Source of the DNA: Gammaproteobacteria bacterium
GTDB taxonomy: Bacteria; Pseudomonadota; Gammaproteobacteria; JAJFKO01
Length of the DNA: 64,000 nucleotides
Assembly (NCBI GenBank): GCA_021773175.1
Contig: JAJFKO010000011.1
Location: 62,001-126,000, forward strand
Direction: 5' to 3'
In this document: positions 13,736 through 22,024 of the stretch, piece after piece
How the letters are laid out: the number at the start of each line of letters is the position of its first letter
How positions within the stretch are numbered: the first letter of the stretch is position 1
Notes under the pieces: generated by a model
The model's database searches: none
What the model was told of the DNA's origin: nothing
Seen by the model: only the letters and a program-made list of their open reading frames with translations
Position numbers and translations under genes: made by a program

Positions 13736-14857
13736 ATGGTCGATGTTGTACTCAGTGCTACTGGTTTATATGCACCAGAGCCAACTATTTCAAATGAAGA
13801 ATTAGTTACTGCATTTAATCGTTATGTTGAACAATTTAATTCTCAATATGCAGAACAAATTTTAAATGGTAAAAAAGAGGCTCTACATCCTTCTAGTGCC
13901 GAGTTTATCGTTAAAGCTTCTGGAATAAAGAATCGACATGTCATTGATAAAGAAGGTATCTTAAATGCAAGTGTGATGCATCCTTTGGTTGCTGAGCGTG
14001 ACAATGAGGCTATGTCTATACAATGCGAGATGGCTTACCACGCGACTAAACAAGCGTTACAGCGAGCAAAAAAAACGGCGAATGATATCGATGCGATTTA
14101 TGTGGCTTGCTCAAATGTGCAACGAGCATATCCTGCGGTTGCTATCGAGCTGCAACATGCTTTAGGCTGCTCAGGTTACGCTTTTGATATGAATGTCGCT
14201 TGTTCTTCCGCGACGTTTGGTTTACAAACCGCCGTTGCCGCTATTCAAGCAGGGCAAGCAGACTGTGTTTTAGTCGTGAATCCTGAAATTTGCTCTGCAC
14301 ATTTGAATTTTTGTGATCGCGAGAGTCATTTTATTTTTGGTGATGCTTGTACTGCAATGTTGGTTGAAAAAGCCGATAACTGTCAAAGTGATGCTGCATT
14401 TAAAATTATTGATTGTAAATTACAGACGCATTTCTCAAACAATATTCGCAATAATTTTGGTTTTTTAAATCGTACGGCGCCTACAACGAAAGATGCCGAT
14501 GATAAGTTATTTAAGCAGCACGGTCGAAAGGTTTTCAAAGAAGTTATTGCCTTAGATAGTGCTTTAGTTAATGAACAGCTTACGGAACTTAATATACAAC
14601 CACAGCAGTTAAAGCGCTTGTGGCTACATCAGGCCAATCTCAATATGAACCGTTTAATTGCAGAGAGAATTTTACAACGAGAGCCCGAACAGAATGAATG
14701 GCCATTGATTCTTGATGAATATGCCAATACCAGCTCTGCTGGCTCAGTGATTGCTTTTCATAAATACCATGATGATTTTGTCGCCGGAGAATATGGCTTA
14801 CTGAATTCATTTGGCGCGGGTTACTCGATTGGTAGTGTGGTATTACAAAAAGTATGA
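13736..14857 (+). CDS. FabH-like beta-ketoacyl-ACP synthase III
   Basis: A 373-aa thiolase-fold condensing enzyme. The Cys-His-Asn triad of the KAS III family is visible: Cys in NVACSSATFG, His in LHQANLNMN and Asn in YANTSSAGS. It would condense an acyl-CoA or acyl-ACP starter with malonyl-ACP. It is longer than housekeeping FabH (about 320 aa) and has an insert-rich N-terminal half, as in secondary FabH homologues of proteobacteria. Whether it primes fatty-acid synthesis or a special acyl product cannot be told. The stop overlaps the start of the pilV-like gene by four bases (ATGA), so the two are translationally coupled. AAGGATC precedes the ATG. Confidence 0.88.
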   Translation: MVDVVLSATGLYAPEPTISNEELVTAFNRYVEQFNSQYAEQILNGKKEALHPSSAEFIVKASGIKNRHVIDKEGILNASVMHPLVAERDNEAMSIQCEMAYHATKQALQRAKKTANDIDAIYVACSNVQRAYPAVAIELQHALGCSGYAFDMNVACSSATFGLQTAVAAIQAGQADCVLVVNPEICSAHLNFCDRESHFIFGDACTAMLVEKADNCQSDAAFKIIDCKLQTHFSNNIRNNFGFLNRTAPTTKDADDKLFKQHGRKVFKEVIALDSALVNEQLTELNIQPQQLKRLWLHQANLNMNRLIAERILQREPEQNEWPLILDEYANTSSAGSVIAFHKYHDDFVAGEYGLLNSFGAGYSIGSVVLQKV

Positions 14858-15228
14858 TAGTACAGCAACGTGGCTTTGCATTATTAGAAGTGTTATTAGC
14901 GTTGCTGATCGTAGCTATTGGACTGTTAGCGTTGGCTAAATTTAATTATATTACCGCACAAAGAACCAATAGTGCTCTTGAGTTAGATCAAGCCAGCGCA
15001 ATTTTTAGTGGCGCTTTAGCGTTAGCGCGAATGCTGCCAGGAAAATCAACCGAAATAACCTCATTATTAAATAATCCGATTAAACAAATTTTACCCAGTG
15101 CAAAATTGCAAATTCTGTTTAGGTCTGGGCAAGCACACATAACCATGCAATGGTCTCAAAAGCATAAACAACATATACTGCAAGAATCTATTAATACTTT
15201 TTCTATACCCGGTGCGATAAAATCCTAA
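14854..15228 (+). CDS. pilV: type IV pilus minor pilin PilV-like
   Basis: A short 124-aa prepilin. The N-terminus MIVQQRGFALLEVLLALL has the class III signal: cleavage by PilD between Gly and Phe, Glu at mature position 5 and then a hydrophobic helix. Minor pilins of this kind prime assembly of the type IV pilus in the inner membrane. PilV is chosen from its place before pilW- and pilX-like genes. Sequence alone would only say prepilin. It overlaps the FabH-like gene by four bases. Confidence 0.85.
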   Translation: MIVQQRGFALLEVLLALLIVAIGLLALAKFNYITAQRTNSALELDQASAIFSGALALARMLPGKSTEITSLLNNPIKQILPSAKLQILFRSGQAHITMQWSQKHKQHILQESINTFSIPGAIKS

Positions 15229-15349
15229 AAATGAATCGCTACGGGTATATGCTATGACATTTATACAGACTTTCTAAGTTTTTACTGTAATCCCGATGGA
15301 TTATGCGGTTAATACAATTTAAGGTGTTGCCAAATTTAAGGATGTTTGA

Positions 15350-16246
15350 ATGTGGCAGCGTGGATTCTCTCTTATTGAAGTTATGCTGAGCTTATTACTG
15401 AGCACGATAATCATGACAGGTTTACTTTCTTTGTATATTAATCAAAAGCGTCATTTTATTTGGCAGCAAGCTTTATTAAGTATGGCTGAGCATGGACGTG
15501 TTGCACGTTTTTGGTTAGGTACCACCGTGGAGAATAGTGGTTACCTTGGTTATGCTCGCGCACAATTATCAGAAACACTCAAAAAAATAAAATTTATAAC
15601 AATTTATCATGCATCTGCAAATCATTGGCAACCAGTGTTACCTCAATACTTAAAGAATAAGGTTGTAAAGGGGGCTGATGTTTTGCACGTTAGCTTGAGT
15701 AGTGATTATGTGGGATATCTTATAGAAGATATGCAGCAAAAAAATAATTTATTACTCTATTCGCGACAAAATCTTAAATCGCAAAAACGTTTGCTACTAG
15801 TGTCGCCACATTATACCGACATTGTTATTCCAAAAAAATTATGGCGTGTCAGTAAGCAGGTTTATCGTGCCACGCTGCAGGGCAGTATTCAGCAGCTATT
15901 ACCGAAACAAACCGAGATAAATGCTTTTCAGGATATTTATTTTTGGATTGGCCGCACAAGCCGAAAGAATCAACAAGGAAAAATAATATATGCATTATAT
16001 ATGGCGATTAATAACAAACAACGCGAGGAATTGGTGCCGGGCATTGTTAAGATGCATATTGATGAAATCATCAGGAATACTAATGGTAACGTAAATTATA
16101 CTACCAAATCCACTTGGCTATCAGGGCAAAAAGTATTGGCAGTAGCATTTACATTAACGTTACAGAGTCATCGTATTCTGCCGGAGACTCATACTCGTTT
16201 ACAGAAAAAATATTGGTTCGTCGTGCCAATATACAATTCATTTTGA
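15350..16246 (+). CDS. pilW: type IV pilus minor pilin PilW-like
   Basis: A 298-aa prepilin beginning MWQRGFSLIEVMLSLLLS: cleavage site RG/FSLIE and a hydrophobic helix at residues 5-28. Length and the second position of the cluster fit PilW, an inner-membrane minor pilin that helps initiate the pilus. AAGGATG precedes the ATG. A 121-base gap separates it from pilV, so it may have its own promoter. Confidence 0.88.
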   Translation: MWQRGFSLIEVMLSLLLSTIIMTGLLSLYINQKRHFIWQQALLSMAEHGRVARFWLGTTVENSGYLGYARAQLSETLKKIKFITIYHASANHWQPVLPQYLKNKVVKGADVLHVSLSSDYVGYLIEDMQQKNNLLLYSRQNLKSQKRLLLVSPHYTDIVIPKKLWRVSKQVYRATLQGSIQQLLPKQTEINAFQDIYFWIGRTSRKNQQGKIIYALYMAINNKQREELVPGIVKMHIDEIIRNTNGNVNYTTKSTWLSGQKVLAVAFTLTLQSHRILPETHTRLQKKYWFVVPIYNSF

Positions 16247-16276
16247 TTATTAAGATTTAATCGTTATGGGTATAAT

Positions 16277-16831
16277 ATGCAACAAAAAGGTATGATTTTA
16301 TTGATGGTATTAATCTTTCTATTGATCCTATCAATATTGACAATGGTATTGAGTCGACATGCCATTTTACAGTTAAAGTCGATAGCTTATTATCGCCAAG
16401 CAAAATTAATTAAGCAGCTTGCTAATAATACATTGGTGAAAGTTAGTTATGGGCTCAGCCACGGTCAGCGTTACAGCTGTATTTATCAACACAAATCGTT
16501 ACAGTATTTTTTACAACGTTCTACTGCTTGGTGGAATCAGGCTCAAACATGTAGCGTTGCTAGTCAAAATGCGATTCTTCACTATGTTGTTAATGTGGCA
16601 GCAACATTGCCATGTCAAAATACAACAACAATGCCTACAAAGAAAATCAATAAAGTAGAATATTTGACAATTATTGTCCATGCTGTTTCTAAGCATGGGC
16701 TGGTAGCAACGCTACTACAACTATCGCTTGCATTGCCGCAAATTTTTCATCATGATAAGCAACAACTTACATGCCACTATCATGCCCGAACAATAAAATT
16801 TGGCATACTTGCTTGGCGACAACTATATTAA
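16277..16831 (+). CDS. pilX: type IV pilus minor pilin PilX-like
   Basis: A 184-aa protein with N-terminus MQQKGMILLMVLIFLLILS, as in PilX-family proteins whose PilD site is KG/M and which lack the canonical Glu5. A hydrophobic helix at about residues 6-25 is followed by a Cys-containing C-terminal domain. It lies 30 bases after pilW, probably in one operon. PilY1 and PilE, which usually follow, are absent here. Confidence 0.8.
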   Translation: MQQKGMILLMVLIFLLILSILTMVLSRHAILQLKSIAYYRQAKLIKQLANNTLVKVSYGLSHGQRYSCIYQHKSLQYFLQRSTAWWNQAQTCSVASQNAILHYVVNVAATLPCQNTTTMPTKKINKVEYLTIIVHAVSKHGLVATLLQLSLALPQIFHHDKQQLTCHYHARTIKFGILAWRQLY

Positions 16832-16880
16832 TTGACTGAAATCTTGCATGAGTCCTAATAAGTTCTAAAAGGAGAGAGAG

Positions 16881-17666
16881 ATGACCGAACCAGTTCTGCT
16901 GACTGTCACAGATTCAATTGCACGAATTACATTTAATCGTCCTGCGACATTAAATGCCTTAGATAAACACATGATTGCGGCTTTGGCCCAAATTACTGAG
17001 GAAATTAAAGCTAATGATGCTGTGCGAGTGGTTTTATTAAGCGGGCAGGGTAATGCCTTCATGGCTGGCGGCGATATTCAATTTTTCTATGACAATCTTG
17101 ATGGCATTAGTGATAAAGCTAAAGCAATAATTACGGATTTGCATACGGCTATTCATAATCTGTGTAGTATGCCGAAACCTGTTGTTGCTTGTGTGCATGG
17201 TGCGATTGCTGGGGCCGGTATCTCGGTAATGCTTGCTGCTGACTTAGTCTTGGCTGCTGAAAGCACTAAATTTACCCTGGCTTATAGTGGTATTGGAATA
17301 TCTCCAGATGGTGGTGCTACATACCATCTATCGAAAATTGTTGGTAAACAGAAAGCCATGGAACTATTATTATTATCAGAGCGTTTTGATGCTGCCACAG
17401 CTCATAAATTAGGTTTGTTAAACTGGGTTGTTAACGATACGGACTTAAACGTTGCTACAGAAAAACTTTTAATGCAACTAGCAACCGGACCTAGTGTTGC
17501 TTATGCTCAAATCAAAGAATTAGTTCAGCAATCTTTTACGAATAATCTTGAGCAGCAGCTTGATGCTGAAGCAAAGGCTTTTGTTCATTGTACGACGACA
17601 GAAGATTTCAAACGTGGTGTTAGCGGATTTATTGAGAAACATAAACCAGAATTTTATGGGAGTTAA
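16881..17666 (+). CDS. enoyl-CoA hydratase/isomerase family protein
   Basis: A 261-aa crotonase-fold enzyme acting on acyl-CoA thioesters. The oxyanion-hole stretch AFMAGGDIQFF and the second one, HGAIAGAGISV, are clear. At the catalytic loop it reads GISPDGGAT, with Asp in place of the second Glu of classical hydratases, as in PaaG-type isomerases. The exact reaction is therefore open. AAGGAGAG precedes the ATG. The short-chain dehydrogenase follows after nine bases, so the pair likely serves one degradation route for fatty or branched acyl-CoA. Confidence 0.88.
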   Translation: MTEPVLLTVTDSIARITFNRPATLNALDKHMIAALAQITEEIKANDAVRVVLLSGQGNAFMAGGDIQFFYDNLDGISDKAKAIITDLHTAIHNLCSMPKPVVACVHGAIAGAGISVMLAADLVLAAESTKFTLAYSGIGISPDGGATYHLSKIVGKQKAMELLLLSERFDAATAHKLGLLNWVVNDTDLNVATEKLLMQLATGPSVAYAQIKELVQQSFTNNLEQQLDAEAKAFVHCTTTEDFKRGVSGFIEKHKPEFYGS

Positions 17667-17675
17667 TAAAAAAAT

Positions 17676-18497
17676 ATGACTAAACTAGCAAATAAAACAG
17701 TATTTATAACCGGAGCAAGCCGTGGTATAGGACGTGAAATTGCTTTACGTTGCGCCAAACTTGGCGCCAATGTTGTTATTGCTGCAAAAACAGATCAACC
17801 ACATCCTAAATTAGAAGGCACTATCCACACTGTTGCAGAGGAAGTCGAGCAGTTAGGCGCTCAAGCATTAGCTTTACAATTAGATGTGCGTGACAATAAA
17901 CGCTTGGTAGAATGCATGGCTGCGGCTGCAGAGAAATTTGGTGGTATTGATATTTTAGTAAATAATGCCAGCGCAATTAAACTAGCATCAACAGAACAAG
18001 TTAGTATGTCACGTTTTGACTTAATGTTCGGAGTTAATGTCCGTGCAACTTTTGCATGTTCTAAAGCAGCATTACCTTATCTAAAAGAATCACAACACGC
18101 GCATATTCTAACCTTATCTCCACCTCTTAACATGGAAGCAAAATGGTTTAAAGATCATTGTGCCTATACCATGTCTAAATACGGCATGAGTATGTGTACC
18201 TTAGGCATGGCTGAAGAATTTAAACCTTTTAAAATTGCGGTGAATTCATTATGGCCACGGACTACCATTGCTACGGCAGCAATTGCGGTACATTTTCCTG
18301 AGGCCGTCTTACAAGGTAGCCGTAAACCTAATATTATGGCTGATGCGGCAGAAATTATTTTAACGACACAAGATTGTCAGGATAGCGGTAATTTCTATAT
18401 TGATGAAACCTTGTTACGCGAACACGGCGTAACGGATTTTGATCAATATGCCGTAAATCCCAAAGCAAATTTATTTAATGATTTATATATAGATTAA
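17676..18497 (+). CDS. short-chain dehydrogenase/reductase (HSDL2-like)
   Basis: A 273-aa Rossmann-fold NAD(P)-dependent oxidoreductase. The coenzyme motif TGASRGIG is at residues 11-18, NNAS follows near 100, and the catalytic YTMSK lies near 165. An early insert (KTDQPHPKLEGTIHTVA) and the SPPLNM loop match the hydroxysteroid-dehydrogenase-like protein 2 subgroup. It sits nine bases after the enoyl-CoA hydratase gene and 16 before a DUF924 gene, indicating one operon. A 3-hydroxyacyl-type substrate is plausible but not shown. Confidence 0.9.
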   Translation: MTKLANKTVFITGASRGIGREIALRCAKLGANVVIAAKTDQPHPKLEGTIHTVAEEVEQLGAQALALQLDVRDNKRLVECMAAAAEKFGGIDILVNNASAIKLASTEQVSMSRFDLMFGVNVRATFACSKAALPYLKESQHAHILTLSPPLNMEAKWFKDHCAYTMSKYGMSMCTLGMAEEFKPFKIAVNSLWPRTTIATAAIAVHFPEAVLQGSRKPNIMADAAEIILTTQDCQDSGNFYIDETLLREHGVTDFDQYAVNPKANLFNDLYID

Positions 18498-18513
18498 TAG
18501 GGCAAAAATAATA

Positions 18514-19128
18514 ATGACAGTAACAAATGAACGTTGGGGTAAAGTTGTAGAGTTCTGGTTTTCAGGTATTGATGATGATGGTCGAGTGCCGGCAGAACAG
18601 CTACAAAAGTGGTGGCAAAAGAATGTTAACTTCGATGCGCTCATCAAAAGTAATTTTCTGCATGATGTTGAGTTGGCTGCAAAAGGTAACTGCCAAGATT
18701 GGTTAGCGAAGCCAAAATCAACAATGGCATTGATATTATTATTGGATCAATTTCCTCGACATATTTACCGGCATTCTGCTCAAGCATATGCTATGGATAA
18801 CAATGCTGTGCAAGTTGTTCAAGAAGGGTTAAGTCTAGGTCACGATAAAGCTTTACCACCAATTATGCGTTCATTTTTTTATATGCCTTTAGAACATAGC
18901 GAAGAATTAGCTATACAGAATCAATGTGTTGAATTATTTAAAGTCTTATCTAAAGACGTACCTGTAGCGGATGAAGCTCTCTATAAAGGTTATATTGATT
19001 ATGCTGTTGATCATCAAAAAATCATACAGCAATTCGGTCGCTTTCCGCATCGTAATGTATTTTTACAACGTCAATCAACACCAGAGGAAGAAGCTTATTT
19101 AGCAGATCCAGATTCAGTCACTTTTTAA
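18514..19128 (+). CDS. DUF924 family protein
   Basis: A 204-aa soluble helical protein of the DUF924 (TPR-like fold) family. The family core is recognisable in EFWFSG near the start, LILLLDQFPRHIYR in the middle and FFYMPLEHSE after it. The molecular function of the family is not established. It lies 16 bases after the short-chain dehydrogenase gene and is probably the last gene of that operon. Confidence 0.9.
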   Translation: MTVTNERWGKVVEFWFSGIDDDGRVPAEQLQKWWQKNVNFDALIKSNFLHDVELAAKGNCQDWLAKPKSTMALILLLDQFPRHIYRHSAQAYAMDNNAVQVVQEGLSLGHDKALPPIMRSFFYMPLEHSEELAIQNQCVELFKVLSKDVPVADEALYKGYIDYAVDHQKIIQQFGRFPHRNVFLQRQSTPEEEAYLADPDSVTF

Positions 19129-19190
19129 ATCTTATATACATCTCTTACGCTAAACCCCAAGATCGAGGCAATTCATCTTTTGTTATAAGC

Positions 19191-19224
19191 AAAAAAAAGC
19201 AGGCGCATCAAATAATGGGCCTGC
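19191..19224 (-). terminator. rho-independent terminator of the leftward tiny operon
   Basis: On the minus strand a stem AGCAGGC/GCCTGCT, extended after one mismatch by a 3-bp CAT/ATG pairing, closes a 6-base loop. Eight Ts follow directly (19198-19191). This is a textbook intrinsic terminator. It shows that the minus strand is transcribed through 19675-19225, where only two very small genes are visible. Confidence 0.88.
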
Positions 19225-19337
19225 TGACAACAATTAACTTGGACGAGTATCCAGATATTACATATACCTGGTAGAAATATAATTAGCCAAAAGCAAAAGG
19301 GTTAAAAATGTCTCTATTATACATTGGGACAAAATGC

Positions 19338-19370
19338 TACCATTCGCTTTATGGACGTTAGCAAATGGTA
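19338..19370. other. 10-bp inverted repeat downstream of the 61-aa gene
   Basis: TACCATTCGC (19338-19347) and GCAAATGGTA (19361-19370) pair 9 of 10 around a 13-base loop. The hairpin lies between the 61-aa gene and its terminator. It could be a structured 3' UTR or part of a small RNA. No function is known. Confidence 0.4.
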
Positions 19371-19375
19371 TTCCT

Positions 19376-19561
19376 CTACGTAAGTATTTCTTTTTCCTTT
19401 GCTAAACAGAATTTTATTTTTTCTTCTTCGAGCTCAATGAGTCGTTTTAAGAAGGTGATACGAGCAATATGCTGTTCAAATTGTTTGTGATTTGCTGTTA
19501 TTGATGCGTGCCCAGTTAGGGCCATATTGTTTATATTTTCTGATAAATGTAGTCTAGCCAT
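19376..19561 (-). CDS. small 61-aa hypothetical protein, second gene of tiny operon
   Basis: The ATG is preceded by AAGGAACAAGGA, a strong Shine-Dalgarno. The product (MARLHLSENINN...) has no membrane segment. Its second half is charged and helical (RLIELEEEKIKF), able to form a short coiled coil. It follows the 31-aa membrane gene by 18 bases and is followed by a hairpin and a rho-independent terminator. I do not recognise a family. Confidence 0.6.
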   Translation of the reverse strand: MARLHLSENINNMALTGHASITANHKQFEQHIARITFLKRLIELEEEKIKFCLAKEKEILT

Positions 19562-19579
19562 TTCCTTGTTCCTTATGAT

Positions 19580-19675
19580 TTATACGAACATTAGCAAATA
19601 GAATACAAGCGTACTGAGGGTTAGCACTTGCATGACAGTCATTAAATCAAAATATTTAAGTTCCATTTCTTCCAT
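19580..19675 (-). CDS. 31-aa single-span membrane peptide, first gene of tiny operon
   Basis: ATG 19675 is preceded by AAGGATG. The peptide starts with acidic residues (MEEMELKYFD) and continues into one hydrophobic helix (VLTLSTLVFYLLMFV) that ends at the stop. An N-in, C-out single-span topology would fit. A 61-aa gene follows. Such peptides can be regulators of membrane complexes or toxins. Nothing here decides between these. Confidence 0.5.
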   Translation of the reverse strand: MEEMELKYFDLMTVMQVLTLSTLVFYLLMFV

Positions 19676-19864
19676 GTCTACATCCTTCCACACAAGTTAT
19701 TTCGCAGGAGTATGAGAACATAATGCTATCGGATTTGAAACATTTCAATTTCATTCCGTATTATAAAGCAGAATTCCGGATCACTTCTTTGTAGTTAAAT
19801 TCCTTGAATAATCGTTTAGTTGTACATAAGCTCAACATATTTTAAACAATAAAGGATATAAACT

Positions 19865-20569
19865 TTGGCAAATGATAGTTTTTATAAAGATGTTAGCATT
19901 AGCGAGTTAGCTGAAATAGCGGTGCTAGTAGGCTTAGAAAAGCACTGTGATATCGCCAATATCAAGAAGTATTTTCTTGACTCCAAAGTTGTTTTAGAAC
20001 TGGGCGCTGGATATGGGCGTGTTATTGACGCAATCATTTCATTAGAAAATATTGAGAAGATAGTCGCTATTGAAAAGCATAAGCAATATATCGAATCTAT
20101 TAAGAATAGATTTCAAAATAATCCCAAACTAAAAATAATCCATGGTGATTTCCTAACGACTGATCTGGAAGCGAAATTTGATCTTATCTTATGGATGTGG
20201 TCTGGAGTTAATGATTTTTCGAATCAAGAACGTTTTCGCGTTATTCATAAATTAAGTGACTTACTAAATGACAATGGACGCATCATTATTGATGCCGTAC
20301 CTGAAAATATTTTAGATGCTGTACCTGAAAATATTTTATCTGAACTTTATGGAGAGAATAAAGGAGAGAATAAAGGAGAGAATAAACAGGATGAATTTAT
20401 CACATTAACTTATCATCAGAAAAGTATAAGAATTTACCCAGTTAATAAAGAAATGATGCAGTCTTACTTCGTCGAAAGTAATTTGTTATTAGAAGACGTC
20501 ATCCACTATCAAACTGCAACTAATCGCGAAAGGTTTTGTTACGTTGGTATTAAGAAAGGTATTAGCTAG
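19865..20569 (+). CDS. class I SAM-dependent methyltransferase
   Basis: A 234-aa protein starting with TTG, chosen because AAAGGA lies 14-9 bases upstream and no ATG is near. Motif I VLELGAGYGRVID is at about residues 40-52 and the acidic end of strand 2 is IVAIEKH. GDFLTT and DLILWMWSG give motifs II and III. The substrate is unknown. Near residues 143-175 it carries fresh-looking in-frame tandem duplications: an 8-residue unit (DAVPENIL) twice and GENK three times. Its 3' end overlaps that of the next, convergent gene by eight bases. Confidence 0.82.
   Translation: MANDSFYKDVSISELAEIAVLVGLEKHCDIANIKKYFLDSKVVLELGAGYGRVIDAIISLENIEKIVAIEKHKQYIESIKNRFQNNPKLKIIHGDFLTTDLEAKFDLILWMWSGVNDFSNQERFRVIHKLSDLLNDNGRIIIDAVPENILDAVPENILSELYGENKGENKGENKQDEFITLTYHQKSIRIYPVNKEMMQSYFVESNLLLEDVIHYQTATNRERFCYVGIKKGIS
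20291..20386 (+). repeat. two in-frame tandem repeats inside the methyltransferase gene
   Basis: A 24-base unit occurs twice (20291-20338, one mismatch). A 12-base unit GGAGAGAATAAA occurs three times (20351-20386) without mismatch. Both lengths are multiples of three and keep the frame, lengthening a loop in the catalytic domain. Confidence 0.9.
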
Positions 20570-21905
20570 CCTCTGATTTGTTTGTAATTCTAATACAACC
20601 TTTTACAAACGCACAGGTCGTTGGAAAATCATCATAAACTTTACCATCAATTGTCGTTAATAAATATTTATCTTCCTGCGGCATTCTTGCACTATCACAA
20701 ATATTATTCTCGATTTCAGATTTAGTATGGAAAAAAGTAAAATCTACATTCTTAATCACTTCAAATAGTGTTGTTTTTTCAATATTAAATTGATTTTTTG
20801 CAATCTCTTCGACGTATTTAGCAAGTAAATATTGAATCTCATAAAGATCTTTAAATAATGTTGTTCGACTTCTTGATTTAGGGCCAAATTCAATTGAACA
20901 TGGAAACTGTAAAGAATAATACACTGGAGAAGAGTCCGGGTTAAATAACTGAAATCTAGTTGGATGCATAATGATAGGAGGATACGCTTTTAAACCATAA
21001 TCATTAATATATGCGGCTTGAATATTGGCAATAGGGCCTGCAATTTCTGTTGTTGCTGGCGAGAAACCTGACATGTAACCCATTCCTATGCCAAGTAGAT
21101 ATTTCACTGTGTCTGCAATATAAGGACTAAGTCGCAAATTACGATTATGTTGAATGAGCGAGAAGATTAAATCCCAAAAGAATTGGTTACGCCAATATTC
21201 ACTAGCTTGCCAGACATATTTATATAAATAGTTGGTGAATTGTTTCCACGCTGGATCATTTAGATGTGTAAACCAATCTTGAGAGAAGAATAAAATTTCA
21301 GCATTCCAAGATTGAGCAAAATCCGGATGATTCGCAATGCCTTTAAAAACAGACCAATGATCAACAAGGTTTTTTGGAGGAGCGACATTTAGTCTATATT
21401 TCTTCATTAGCTTAAAATGCTTTTCTGCTTCAGTTACTTTTGGTAATAAAAACATTGAGCGTGAACCTGCGGTCATATCCCAGATAAATGCAGGTTGATT
21501 CGTAGATTGTGGATTAAGAATCTTATAGGTTCCAAAAATTGAGCCTGGCTGAATTAATCCATAAAGAGGAATTGTTCGATCATCTAAAGGTAAGAAAATC
21601 TCAAAGGAATTCTGCAAAACCATACTAACGGGATTCGAGCCCAGGTTATAACCGATGTGTTTTGAATAGGTATCACCGTGTGACGGGTCATCGAAAGCAA
21701 CTAATTCACCATTTTTATTGGGGAGTTGCATTTTACCGTGGCGTAATACATATTCGCCGTAAGGATAAGACGCTAAAAAAAGCTTATAGTTTTTATCAGG
21801 AGATATTTCATCTATAATTGCCGCGAATTCTGGATTTAATGCAGCAACGCGGTCACGGGCTTGAGCCCAGTTAAGCTCTTTAATAGTTGTTTGTGTTTTG
21901 CTCAA
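20562..21905 (-). CDS. orphan 447-aa protein
   Basis: I do not recognise this family. The frame is open from 21977, but no ATG occurs in its first 80 codons. TTG 21905 has GGA seven bases upstream and gives MSKTQTTIKELNW, so I prefer it. An upstream TTG at 21977 would make 471 aa. The protein is soluble and rich in aromatic residues (YPYGEYVL, WFTHLNDPAWKQF), with no signal peptide or clear membrane helix. A Gly-rich stretch (LLGIGMGYMSGF) lies past the middle. It is divergent from the transporter gene at 22025 and convergent with the methyltransferase. No PmrA-like box is present. Confidence 0.75.
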   Translation of the reverse strand: MSKTQTTIKELNWAQARDRVAALNPEFAAIIDEISPDKNYKLFLASYPYGEYVLRHGKMQLPNKNGELVAFDDPSHGDTYSKHIGYNLGSNPVSMVLQNSFEIFLPLDDRTIPLYGLIQPGSIFGTYKILNPQSTNQPAFIWDMTAGSRSMFLLPKVTEAEKHFKLMKKYRLNVAPPKNLVDHWSVFKGIANHPDFAQSWNAEILFFSQDWFTHLNDPAWKQFTNYLYKYVWQASEYWRNQFFWDLIFSLIQHNRNLRLSPYIADTVKYLLGIGMGYMSGFSPATTEIAGPIANIQAAYINDYGLKAYPPIIMHPTRFQLFNPDSSPVYYSLQFPCSIEFGPKSRSRTTLFKDLYEIQYLLAKYVEEIAKNQFNIEKTTLFEVIKNVDFTFFHTKSEIENNICDSARMPQEDKYLLTTIDGKVYDDFPTTCAFVKGCIRITNKSEAS

Positions 21906-22024
21906 AATTCGATCCGTGAAATTGATTAGCGCGAAATTATTTAAGCTTATCAGTATTATGTCTGACGATAAACCCAAATTTGTAGTAAGTGGCGTTTAAT
22001 AATGATTAATGGTACGAAATAACA

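Noticed and set aside
15319-15342. Two TTTAAG motifs upstream of pilW
   Set aside because: Their spacing is far from five bases and no -10 at the matching distance is seen.
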